A DNA stretch of 14,301 nt from Syntrophomonas sp. UBA4807 (lineage in GTDB: Bacteria; Bacillota; Syntrophomonadia; Syntrophomonadales; Syntrophomonadaceae): assembly GCA_002402575.1 (NCBI GenBank), contig DHGD01000117.1, forward strand, positions 1-14,301. Direction: 5' to 3'. Below are positions 1-5,659 of the stretch, one piece after another. Under the pieces are notes generated by a model. The model did not search any database. It was not told the DNA's origin and worked only from the letters and a program-made list of their open reading frames with translations. Made by a program: the position numbers and the translations under genes. Position 1 is the first letter of the stretch. Every line of letters begins with the position of its first letter.

Positions 1-30
1 CGACATCTATTTTGCACATTAACAGGGGAC

Positions 31-52
31 AAAAAAAGAGCCTATTCGGCTC
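31..52 (-). terminator. Rho-independent terminator after the scaffold-like gene
   Basis: On the minus strand there is a 5-bp GAGCC/GGCTC stem with a 5-nt loop, followed directly by seven Ts (positions 37 to 31). It lies 27 nt beyond the stop of the leftward gene 79-969. It would end the head-gene transcript before any capsid or tail genes, which is unusual for a phage late operon. Confidence 0.7.
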
Positions 53-78
53 ATTGTGCGCTGGTCTTGTTTTCGGGC

Positions 79-969
79 TTACAGCACTCCACCCCAGAAC
101 GACTGCTCTTTCTTTTCGAGCTGGTCCTGGCCGTCCACTGACTTCTTAATGCCCCTGGCCTTTTCAACCACTTCGAGGCGCTGCGCGATAGGTCCGAGAG
201 CTTCGCCCACAGCCTTTTTGATGCTCTCCTCGATGGTAGGCTCGGGTTCGTTTCCGCCTTCGCCCTTCTCAAGCGCCCCTAGCCTTTCTTCGATGGGTGC
301 CATGGCCTCTCTGATGATGGTTTTTAGCTGTTCTTGGTCCATGTCCTCTCCTCCTTTCTGCACAGTCTCGCCCCCCTCGGCCTCCTGTATAATTGCCCCC
401 AGTGTCTTATATACGTCTTTGAGCTTGTTCAGGCGGCCAGAAGCGATGATAGCTCCTGCCTTTTGGATTTGCTCGGGGTCGGCCCTCATGATTTTGGTGG
501 CCTCCTCCACATACCCCATGAGCCATTTGGTGAATTGCCCCAGACTCTCCGATATGGCCGTCTTTTTAGCATCTTTGGTCAAGTCGGCGCTGGCGAGCGT
601 TTTGGCAACCACGTCCTGCAGCGCTTCGGTGGCCCTCCACATTTTGCTCCTCAGCTCGTCTGTGGCCATGCTAGCCGCAAACGACGCGGGCACCGTCTCG
701 GCCTTGACCAATCCTACGAACTGATCCAGTGAGGCGTCGGCCTCGTCGATTATGGTATCCATGTCATCGGTCTCGTCGAGCGTGGTATGCAGGGCTATCT
801 CCAGGGCTTCTGTGGCGATCTTGCAGATGGTCGCCATGTCGGTTTTTTCTCCTGGCATATTTTTTTCACCCCCTTCCTCCCGCTTAATGATCAGAAATTT
901 TTTGGCGTTTGCCGCCTTGTCAACGGCTGACACCTCTTTAATAACCATCCCTCTGAGCCTACTTGGCAT
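79..969 (-). CDS. Phage scaffold-like protein following an XkdF-type protease
   Basis: This 296-residue phage protein probably acts in head assembly. Residues 1-31 contain KEVSAVDKAANAKKF, a motif seen at the C-terminus of phage prohead proteases and at the N-terminus of proteins encoded next to them. The rest is rich in Ala, Glu and Lys and mostly helical, as expected of a scaffold. The C-terminal 87 residues hold two copies of a motif of the form EA-x-x-PI-x-x-RL-x-x-(L/V)EK (about 222-235 and 255-268) and end in SFWGGVL. The ATG overlaps the protease stop by 11 nt, so translation is probably coupled. Strong internal ribosome binding sites precede Met38 and Met210, so shorter products are possible. 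The scaffold role is inferred from position and composition; no catalytic motif is seen. Confidence 0.7.
   Translation of the reverse strand: MPSRLRGMVIKEVSAVDKAANAKKFLIIKREEGGEKNMPGEKTDMATICKIATEALEIALHTTLDETDDMDTIIDEADASLDQFVGLVKAETVPASFAASMATDELRSKMWRATEALQDVVAKTLASADLTKDAKKTAISESLGQFTKWLMGYVEEATKIMRADPEQIQKAGAIIASGRLNKLKDVYKTLGAIIQEAEGGETVQKGGEDMDQEQLKTIIREAMAPIEERLGALEKGEGGNEPEPTIEESIKKAVGEALGPIAQRLEVVEKARGIKKSVDGQDQLEKKEQSFWGGVL
340..357 (-). promoter_or_regulatory. Internal ribosome binding site and start (Met210) in the scaffold-like gene
   Basis: A full AGGAGG Shine-Dalgarno (355-350) lies 7 nt before an in-frame ATG at 342. Initiation there would give an 87-residue product, 79-342, containing the duplicated coiled motif and the SFWGGVL end. 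Nested in-frame scaffolds are known in phages, as with lambda Nu3 inside gene C. Whether this site is used is inference. Confidence 0.45.
856..880 (-). promoter_or_regulatory. Internal ribosome binding site and start (Met38) in the scaffold-like gene
   Basis: A purine-rich GGAGGAAGGGGGTG stretch (about 880-867) lies 8 nt before an in-frame ATG at 858. It is far better than anything before the ATG at 969. The scaffold proper may start here, giving 259 residues, with the preceding 37 codons forming a protease-tail-like segment. The upstream start at 969 is kept because its N-terminal motif is conserved in phage proteins. Confidence 0.4.
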
Positions 970-1459
970 TCTCGTTCACCAGCCTTTCGATGATCTCGTC
1001 CAGTGCCGCCTCAAACCGGGATTCATCCCGCTTATGGATGCCGTGAGGAATATCTACTGCATCCACCTTCTCGCGCAGGCCGCTCCCGCCCATGGAGTAC
1101 CCGGTCAGCTCGCCATTCTCGATTTTTTCGAAGGCCTCCGGTGACCAGACGGCTCCCAGTAACCAGGTTCCCTTTTTGACTAGTTCATCGCCTATGGTCA
1201 TGTCGACCGGAGCACAGTAACACTCGACGATATCCCCCAGGTCGTCGCCCCATTCTTTGTGCATGAGGCCCAGGGCGCCTTTTTTGATATTGTTGCTGCT
1301 CCGGCCCTGGATGTGCCGCATAAAGTCATGGCAGGCCTTTTCGATCTCCTCTGTCGTGGCGAAGTCCTCCTGCTTGTCAATCTCATCCGGGGCGTAAACG
1401 ATGCCCAGGGTGTAGCGGGCCTTCTCGTCGGACTTAATAAGGAACCCGTATTCTGGCAT
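959..1459 (-). CDS. XkdF-like phage head-maturation serine protease
   Basis: This 166-residue protein resembles the XkdF/Peptidase S78-type putative phage proteases, which process scaffold and capsid during head assembly. Family-like signatures are the N-terminal segment GIVYAPDEIDKQEDFAT (19-35), ALGLMHK (62-68, candidate catalytic His67), the region around VECYCAP (78-84), and LTGYSMGG (118-125, candidate nucleophile Ser122). The start at 1459 is preceded by AAAGGAGGGGG at good spacing, so the 10 codons upstream are unlikely to be translated. The 3' end overlaps the next gene by 11 nt. A strong terminator lies only 32 nt upstream of the ATG with no room for a promoter, so expression would need readthrough or antitermination. 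The usual upstream partners, terminase and portal, are absent. Confidence 0.8.
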   Translation of the reverse strand: MPEYGFLIKSDEKARYTLGIVYAPDEIDKQEDFATTEEIEKACHDFMRHIQGRSSNNIKKGALGLMHKEWGDDLGDIVECYCAPVDMTIGDELVKKGTWLLGAVWSPEAFEKIENGELTGYSMGGSGLREKVDAVDIPHGIHKRDESRFEAALDEIIERLVNENAK

Positions 1460-1491
1460 AGACAGCCCCCTCCTTTCCCTTGGAACCAACG

Positions 1492-1517
1492 AAAAAAGGA
1501 GCCTGTTTCCAGGCTCC
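1492..1517 (-). terminator. Strong rho-independent terminator between the 83-residue gene and the protease gene
   Basis: On the minus strand there is a perfect 8-bp stem, GGAGCCTG/CAGGCTCC, with a GAAA tetraloop, followed by six Ts (1497-1492). It begins 18 nt after the stop of gene 1535-1786 and separates that gene from the downstream protease. Confidence 0.85.
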
Positions 1518-1534
1518 CTGTGTGCTGCGTCTTG

Positions 1535-1786
1535 TTATCCTGTTTGGTGCTGCGTCCACCCGAGGTCGTCGAAGTACGGCCTCCAGGTTCCGGCTGCCTT
1601 CATCTTGCTGGCTGCAGCCTCGAATTTATCCCGCCATTTCTCCGGGATATCGTCGAGGGCTTTCCATTGCAGCAGTGCTGGGTAGCACTCCTCTTTAAAG
1701 TTCATGCTATCCTCTGTATTCATGAAGCCTGGCACCCAGCCCAGCAATTGGCTCCATACTACCTCCGGCTTAGTTTCGTTCGGCAT
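1535..1786 (-). CDS. Small acidic protein of unknown function, moron-like transcription unit
   Basis: This 83-residue protein is not recognised. It is Trp-rich (W11, W17, W41, W51, W68, W77) and acidic, with no signal peptide, membrane segment or clear helix-turn-helix. The start at 1786 is chosen because GGGAGGTG precedes it at proper spacing. The longer reading from 1822 would begin upstream of the transcript predicted from the promoter at 1823-1851. A consensus promoter and a strong terminator frame this single gene, unlike its neighbours. This is the signature of a phage moron, an independently expressed cargo gene often active in the lysogen. Function cannot be assigned; superinfection immunity, anti-phage defence or host modulation are only possibilities. 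Confidence 0.7.
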   Translation of the reverse strand: MPNETKPEVVWSQLLGWVPGFMNTEDSMNFKEECYPALLQWKALDDIPEKWRDKFEAAASKMKAAGTWRPYFDDLGWTQHQTG

Positions 1787-1822
1787 CCGAGGCACCTCCC
1801 ATCCTTGCTTAATCGTAGGCAT

Positions 1823-1851
1823 ATCATATCACTTTACCAACGCATAGTCAA
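1823..1851 (-). promoter_or_regulatory. Sigma-A promoter of the 83-residue gene
   Basis: On the minus strand there is TTGACT (1851-1846), a 17-nt spacer and TATGAT (1828-1823). This is five of six matches at each hexamer with ideal spacing. The expected transcription start is near 1816, giving a leader of about 30 nt that contains the ribosome binding site of gene 1535-1786. Confidence 0.8.
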
Positions 1852-1869
1852 TCAATGTGCATGAATATC

Positions 1870-2150
1870 TTAGACTCGTCGCATCAGATAAGTGCACCAT
1901 TTTTCTGTATCCTTGAACCTCACGGTGAATTGATGGCCGTCTGTGGTCCAAGTTTCTTTTCCTCCGACATTGACACCATATAACTCGCCGTCGTACTGGC
2001 GCTGTGCGATTTTTATTTTACACCCAGCTCTCATGCCTTTGACGCCACGGAAACTATCTGACAATTCGGGATTGTCCGCCAATTTCCCCGCCAAAATTAC
2101 GCCAGCCCCAACGTCCTCCGGCCAGGGTATTTTCGAGCCTCGTTATCCAT
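1870..2150 (-). pseudogene. Frameshifted small phage gene of unknown function
   Basis: The long open frame (1870 to about 2142) has no good start; its first candidate is a TTG at 2094 without a ribosome binding site. An ATG at 2150, 19 nt after the ssb stop, opens another frame reading MDNEARKY, which ends at a TAA at 2099-2097. Joining the frames by one base near the AAAATACCC run at about 2132-2124 gives a natural-looking protein of about 93 residues: MDNEARKY, then PWPEDVGAGVILAGKL, then a basic and aromatic C-terminus ending at Val before TAA. The cause may be a one-base deletion in a homopolymer, a sequencing error, or recoding; no standard slippery heptamer is present. Family unknown. 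It lies in the SSB operon. Confidence 0.5.
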
Positions 2151-2169
2151 GGCCCCTGCGTCCCTAGGC

Positions 2170-2553
2170 CTAGAACGGGATATCATCATCGTCCCCTCCA
2201 ATTTCGGCCCCAACGTCGCTCCAGTCGGCAGCTCCCTGGGACCTTTGTCCTGAGTTGATGTTTTTGCCTAGAGCGTAAACCCGGTTGGCTACCAGGGTCC
2301 AGTAGGTTTTCTCGTTATATTTGCTGGCTTGCATCGACCCCAGGGCCAGAACCAGGGAGCCTTTTGACAAGCTTTCGACGGCGATCTCCGCCGACTTGCC
2401 GAAGCACACCACATTAAACCAGTCGGTGTCCTTGTCTTTGCCCCTGGAAACTGCGACCGAAAACTTACAGATAGCCGTGCCCGTCTGGGAGTAGCTTAGC
2501 TCCGGGTCTCTGCCCAGGTGTCCCATGATCTTGCAATCGTTTAGGTATGGCAT
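2170..2553 (-). CDS. ssb: Single-stranded DNA-binding protein (phage-type SSB)
   Basis: This 127-residue SSB binds single-stranded DNA during replication and recombination. The OB-fold covers about residues 1-100, with the typical signatures GHLGRDPEL (11-19), FSVAVSR (31-37), TDWFNVVCFGKSAE (43-56) and KGSLVLALG (64-72). A short linker leads to the acidic C-terminal tip DDDDIPF, which recruits SSB partner proteins. The ATG at 2553 follows an AGGGGAG ribosome binding site; 33 further in-frame codons upstream overlap the MazG gene and are not SSB-like. There is one base between the MazG stop and this ATG, so translation is probably coupled. It is shorter than many host SSBs, which have a longer linker, and this fits a phage copy. 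Confidence 0.95.
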   Translation of the reverse strand: MPYLNDCKIMGHLGRDPELSYSQTGTAICKFSVAVSRGKDKDTDWFNVVCFGKSAEIAVESLSKGSLVLALGSMQASKYNEKTYWTLVANRVYALGKNINSGQRSQGAADWSDVGAEIGGDDDDIPF

Positions 2554-2554
2554 C

Positions 2555-2902
2555 TTATCTCCCCTCCGATCTATTCCGGCTCCGGTTTGAGTCGAATCCC
2601 TCCGGGTACCTGGCCCAGAGTTTATCGATGTTCGTCTGGGCCACCTCCTCAAGAGTCAGTCCTGCGGTGGTAGCGATTGTTGCTGCGTACCACAGCAGGT
2701 CTCCTAGTTCTTTCTTGAGTCTTTCCCGGCTTTCTTCGATGCTGTGCCCGTGAAACAGTATCTTTTTTATGCAGTCCGTAACCTCTCCCGCCTCACCCAT
2801 AAGGCCCAGTGCGAAATTGACAAACCTGCGTTCTGCCGCATCCCGCTCCGCCCCATGGTTGGCCGTCCTCTCGCATGCGGCCTGGTAGTCGTTCATTTTC
2901 AT
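2555..2902 (-). CDS. MazG-like nucleotide pyrophosphohydrolase
   Basis: This 115-residue protein resembles the all-alpha NTP pyrophosphohydrolase (MazG-like) superfamily, which hydrolyses (d)NTPs to monophosphates and pyrophosphate. The metal-binding pattern is visible as GEAGEV (36-41, with E37 and E40) and ELGDLLWY (65-72, with E65 and D68). The C-terminal RYPEGF motif is also common in this group. The start at 2902 follows GGGAGGA at good spacing and its ATGA overlaps the stop of the regulator gene; five codons upstream from a GTG are less likely. Phage copies are thought to tune nucleotide pools or alarmone levels. The exact substrate cannot be read from the sequence. Confidence 0.85.
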   Translation of the reverse strand: MKMNDYQAACERTANHGAERDAAERRFVNFALGLMGEAGEVTDCIKKILFHGHSIEESRERLKKELGDLLWYAATIATTAGLTLEEVAQTNIDKLWARYPEGFDSNRSRNRSEGR

Positions 2903-3399
2903 ATCTTGTCCTCCCACTTATCTATTTTTTCCCAGAAGGCTATCGTCGTGTCCACTGGCAGCAGGCTCAGGTCACGCACCACCGCCCGCTTTATTTCCGT
3001 TAGTCTCCGCTCCGTGGTCCGCTTTGACAGGTGCAGCTTGGCAGCTATCCCCTTGACAGGTTCCCCCTCCAGAAACCGGAGCCTATACACCTTCCTGGCC
3101 TCCGGCTTAAGTTTTTTTGCGCAACGGTCGACCGTCTGCAGGACAGTGCTGACGATGGCCCGGTCGATAGCGACTTTGACGACCTTGCAGGTTCCGCCGC
3201 CGCCGGTGATTGTAATGGGGATGTCCACATATTTGCTTGTGATGCTGGGTTCCATGGCCTCGTAGCGCTCCTTGATCCAGCGTAGGTTGTATAGCAGCCA
3301 CTCCACCATGGGCATGGACCAGGTCTGGGTTTCCACTATGAATGACGCCTCCTCCCCTCGTCCAGCGCCCCCCTGTCTTGTTATGACCACTGTCGTCAT
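2899..3399 (-). CDS. ArpU/RinA-like phage transcriptional regulator
   Basis: This 166-residue protein has a C-terminal sigma-70 region-4-like helix-turn-helix. The segment KPEARKVYRLRFLEG (98-112) is followed by the HTH at about 113-138, containing IAAKLHLSKRTTERR. This layout matches the ArpU/RinA family of phage activators that switch on late genes in Gram-positive phages. The N-terminal half is less conserved. The start follows GGGGGAAGGA two nt before the ATG, and the stop overlaps the MazG start as ATGA. In most phages this regulator ends the early region. Here it stands first, directly opposite the repressor, which suggests rearrangement or a compact element. Confidence 0.75.
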   Translation of the reverse strand: MTTVVITRQGGAGRGEEASFIVETQTWSMPMVEWLLYNLRWIKERYEAMEPSITSKYVDIPITITGGGGTCKVVKVAIDRAIVSTVLQTVDRCAKKLKPEARKVYRLRFLEGEPVKGIAAKLHLSKRTTERRLTEIKRAVVRDLSLLPVDTTIAFWEKIDKWEDKI

Positions 3400-3411
3400 G
3401 TCCTTCCCCCT

Positions 3412-3579
3412 TTACGCCAGTTCTTGTCGCCGCTTTTTGAGGTGCTTATGAATTTTCGTTATGGCTTCTACTTCCCTTTGGCTGAGCACATCACCCCTCC
3501 AGTATTGGCATGGCCCGGCCAGACGAGTCGGGGCCAGGTGGATGATAGACCAGGCCGAACTAGAGGCCTGGTTCCGCAA
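3412..3579 (-). CDS. Possible small ORF ahead of the ArpU-like gene
   Basis: A 55-codon frame ends 12 nt before the ArpU-like start. Its C-terminal 25 codons, from GTG at 3489, read LSQREVEAITKIHKHLKKRRQELA after the start, a charged amphipathic helix typical of coding sequence. GGAGG lies about 6 nt before that GTG. The full frame would start at TTG 3579 just after a TAG, with no good ribosome binding site, so the real product may be only the 25-residue peptide (3412-3489). It could also be the tail of a gene truncated at its 5' end. No family recognised. Confidence 0.35.
   Translation of the reverse strand: MRNQASSSAWSIIHLAPTRLAGPCQYWRGDVLSQREVEAITKIHKHLKKRRQELA
3549..3572. repeat. 8-bp inverted repeat in the divergent control region
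   Basis: ACCAGGCC (3549-3556) and GGCCTGGT (3565-3572) form a perfect inverted repeat around an 8-nt centre. It lies in the early leader region between the repressor and the leftward genes. It could be an operator or an RNA hairpin. No U-tract follows on either strand, so it is not a simple terminator. Confidence 0.45.
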
Positions 3580-3588
3580 CTAACCCAC

Positions 3589-3609
3589 GGTACTTATGTT
3601 TTTTGTACC
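3589..3609. promoter_or_regulatory. Candidate repressor operator
   Basis: GGTAC (3589-3593) and GTACC (3605-3609) are inverted arms around an A/T-rich 11-nt centre, about 36 bp upstream of the repressor -10 element. The 21-bp length and position suit a dimeric XRE/cI-type repressor. No second matching site was found, and no convincing leftward sigma-A promoter overlaps it, so the role is inferred. Confidence 0.35.
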
Positions 3610-3644
3610 TTTTTGCTCAGGTGGGTTTGTGCGTTGTGCCGCTT

Positions 3645-3653
3645 TGGTATAAT
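3645..3653 (+). promoter_or_regulatory. Extended -10 promoter of the repressor gene
   Basis: TGG directly before TATAAT (3648-3653) forms a perfect extended -10 element. No good -35 is present at 16-18 bp, as is normal for extended -10 promoters. The transcript should start near 3660, giving a very short leader that begins close to the GGAGGG ribosome binding site of the TTG start at 3674. Confidence 0.65.
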
Positions 3654-3673
3654 TGGAAGAAGGAGGGATAGCT

Positions 3674-4111
3674 TTGAATCAGAGGGAGTTGATCGGGGCT
3701 AGGCTGAGGCGTGCTCGTATAAATAAGGGATATAAACAGAAGGACGTTACTGAGGGCACAGGTATTGCTCGCAATGTAATAAGTCGATATGAGTCTGGTG
3801 AAAGAATGCCCGATCTGCAAACAGCCAGCATTCTATGTGATTTTTTGGGGATAAAAATGGACGACCTGTTTGGCACGGCCTCACGTGAAAACCTATTAAT
3901 CACCCTGCTCAACGAGCCGCCGTCACCTGGTGCCGCCGCCGCACAGAAACCTGCCTTCGTGTCCCCTGAGTTGGTGTTCCTGTTTGAGGTCATGCGGGAC
4001 AGGGAGCGGGTGCGAGAAATAGTTGGGCTTGTGGCAAATATGCCGGAATCAAAACTGAACCGGATCATAAAATACATAAATGTGTTTGAAAGGGGCGAGG
4101 AAGATGAGTAA
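3674..4111 (+). CDS. XRE-family phage repressor
   Basis: This 145-residue transcriptional regulator probably maintains lysogeny. The N-terminal HTH_3 domain covers about residues 6-65, with RLRRARINKGYKQKDV, the recognition region around GIARNVISRYESGER, and the family-typical PDLQTASILCDFLGI. The C-terminal half is short and helical, without the Ser/Lys LexA-type autoprotease motif, so SOS self-cleavage is not expected. The start is TTG at 3674, 6 nt after AAGGAGGG (3660-3667); the ORF extends 7 codons upstream into the promoter. Its 3' end overlaps the next gene by 8 nt. It is transcribed from the extended -10 promoter and diverges from the ArpU-like operon. Confidence 0.88.
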   Translation: MNQRELIGARLRRARINKGYKQKDVTEGTGIARNVISRYESGERMPDLQTASILCDFLGIKMDDLFGTASRENLLITLLNEPPSPGAAAAQKPAFVSPELVFLFEVMRDRERVREIVGLVANMPESKLNRIIKYINVFERGEEDE

Positions 4112-4394
4112 ATTCAAAATCATTGCTGGCGATGTTCCGTCATTTGATCTCAATAATTTCCCTATCAAATCTGCAGACTTGGTAACAGAGGAGAACAAGA
4201 AGAGCTTTGTTGGCGCTGCTGGATGGGGGCTGGTTGGTGATATGGCCTTTGGGCCGCTTGGGATGCTGGCAGGAGTGCTTTTGGGCGGAAACAAAAAGGA
4301 AGTCTGTGTGGCCGTTGAGTTCTATGATGGGCGGCGATGCATGGTTATCACCGACCCCTCCGGGTATCAAAAGCTCAAGGCTCGGACGATGTAG
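4104..4394 (+). CDS. Small glycine-zipper protein of the lysogeny cassette, function unknown
   Basis: This 96-residue protein starts inside the end of the repressor gene (ATGAGTAA overlap) after a GCGAGGAAG ribosome binding site. A polar N-terminus is followed by a Gly-rich hydrophobic segment at about residues 44-64 (GAAGWGLVGDMAFGPLGMLA onward). This has GxxxG-type spacing typical of glycine zippers that pack in or on membranes. The C-terminal part, about 66-96, is soluble and looks like a small beta unit with EVCVAVEFYDGRRCMVITD. The position between repressor and integrase suggests a lysogen-expressed role. Superinfection exclusion or membrane modulation is possible but unproven. Confidence 0.75.
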   Translation: MSKFKIIAGDVPSFDLNNFPIKSADLVTEENKKSFVGAAGWGLVGDMAFGPLGMLAGVLLGGNKKEVCVAVEFYDGRRCMVITDPSGYQKLKARTM

Positions 4395-4399
4395 GTGCT

Positions 4400-5556
4400 A
4401 TGGGGCATATACGCAAAATCGGGGATAACAAGTGGCGGATCGTTGCCGAAGTCGAAACCCAGGGAAGAAGGCAGAGGCTGGTTCGCCATTTTTCTGGCAC
4501 AGAAACGCAGGCTAAAAAAGAGCTGCGGCGATTGGAGATTGACGCTGCGCAAGAAGGCCAGAAGTTCGACGCATCTGCCCGGCTCGTAGGGGACTTCCTG
4601 CTGTATTGGGTTGATCATATAGCGCGCCCGGACCTGGCCCCGAACACCTATGATTCTTATCGCTGGGAAATAGAGAAGCACATTGTTCCCCTAATGGGGC
4701 ATATCCCCTTGTCGGGATTGACTCCGCTGTTGGTCCAGGAGTTCTACGCTCATAAGCTGCAGGCTGGGAGTATTGCCCCCACCAAGAAGGGCGGGCCGCC
4801 CCGTGGCCTGTCGAATCGCTCTGTAGCTTATCTCCATTCCATTCTGTCGCAGGCCCTTGAGTGCGCTGTCGACCTGGAGTTGCTTGAGAAGAATCCTTGC
4901 GCCAAGGCCAAACCACCCAGAGGTAAACGCACACAGTCTGGCCCCCAGATGTATGTCCTGAACATTGACCAGCTCCGGGATTTCCTGGCGTTCGCCCAGC
5001 ACCATCGGGATTATGCGGTAATCTATACCGCAGCCTACACAGGTGCCCGGCAGTCTGAGCTGCTGGGCTTGGTGTGGTCCTCCGTGCTGTGGGATCAATG
5101 CCAGCTCTCCATTTCCCAGGCGCTCCGTCTGCAAGAGGGCGGTCCTGCTAAGTTCAATTTGGACGAGCGCACTAAAAACCCGACCTCGCGTCGTCGGATA
5201 TCCGTAACCGATGCCGATCTGGCTGTTCTGCGGGCACACCGGACACAACTCCAGGACCGTGGCTGGGACATGGGGCCTGATGCCCTGGTTTTCCCGGATG
5301 CCGACGGTGGGTTTATGAACAGGAAGAACCTATCCAAGCGCTTTGCCACCCTGGGCTGACCTTCCATGGTCTCCGGCATACCCATGCGACCATCCTTCTG
5401 TTCTCCGGGGAATACATCAAAGCCGTATCAGAGCGCCTGGGTCATGCGGATGTCGAGACCACCCTCAGAACATATGCCCATGTTCTAAGCCAGACACACT
5501 CCGAGGTTGCCTCCCGTTTTTCCTCCCTGTTAAAAAAGGATAAAGAAGATGAGTGA
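4400..5556 (+). pseudogene. int: Tyrosine integrase, broken by a frame change between its catalytic halves
   Basis: The gene encodes a phage site-specific recombinase. Residues 1-55 form an arm-binding-like N-terminus, about 60-170 the SAM-like core-binding domain, and 183 onward the catalytic domain. Frame 1 (4400-5359, 319 residues) holds TGARQSE with catalytic Arg217 and TKN with candidate Lys259. It stops at TGA 5357-5359 just after LSKRFATLG. The -1 frame from 5356 to 5556 continues with LTFHGLRHTHATILL (His-x-x-Arg), ERLGHAD (second His) and LRTYAHV (nucleophilic Tyr), ending at TGA 5554-5556. Family members usually have about 7 more residues between the Phe of the SKRF-like motif and FHxLRH, so a deletion of 3n+1 bases such as 19 or 22 nt is likelier than one lost base. 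The truncated product lacks the Tyr and should be inactive. The start is 5 nt after the upstream stop, with weak AGGTG. Confidence 0.9.
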
Positions 5557-5621
5557 TTTTCGTGTCCGGGCACAAAAATGGCACACCCATAGTCTAGCGT
5601 GCTTGTTTTGCGACCCCAGAA

Positions 5622-5648
5622 AATAAAAAAGGGAGGCCTCAACCTCCC
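5622..5648 (-). terminator. Terminator downstream of tRNA-Leu
   Basis: On the minus strand there is a 6-bp GGGAGG/CCTCCC stem with a 6-nt loop, followed by TTTTTTATT (5630-5622). It lies 12 nt beyond the tRNA 3' CCA and would end the tRNA transcript before it runs antisense into the integrase gene. Confidence 0.8.
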
Positions 5649-5659
5649 ATTCTTCCTTA

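Noticed and set aside
56..732. Long plus-strand ORFs (222 and 132 codons) opposite the scaffold-like gene
   Set aside because: They are Ser/Cys/Leu-rich antisense shadows without ribosome binding sites. The minus-strand gene has motifs and coupling.
959..969. Protease and scaffold-like ORFs as one gene split by a frameshift
   Set aside because: The KEVSAVDKAAN motif is also common at the N-terminus of separate phage proteins, and the 11-nt overlap fits ordinary coupling. Not fully excluded.
1259..1864. 201-codon plus-strand ORF
   Set aside because: It crosses a strong minus-strand terminator, the protease start and the 83-residue gene, has no ribosome binding site and has low-complexity antisense composition.
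4691..5248. 185-codon minus-strand ORF opposite the integrase
   Set aside because: It is the antisense shadow of the integrase catalytic region, whose motifs are clear on the plus strand.
5340..5370. Programmed frameshift in the integrase
   Set aside because: No slippery heptamer or downstream hairpin was seen, and conserved residues appear to be missing at the junction, which points to deletion.
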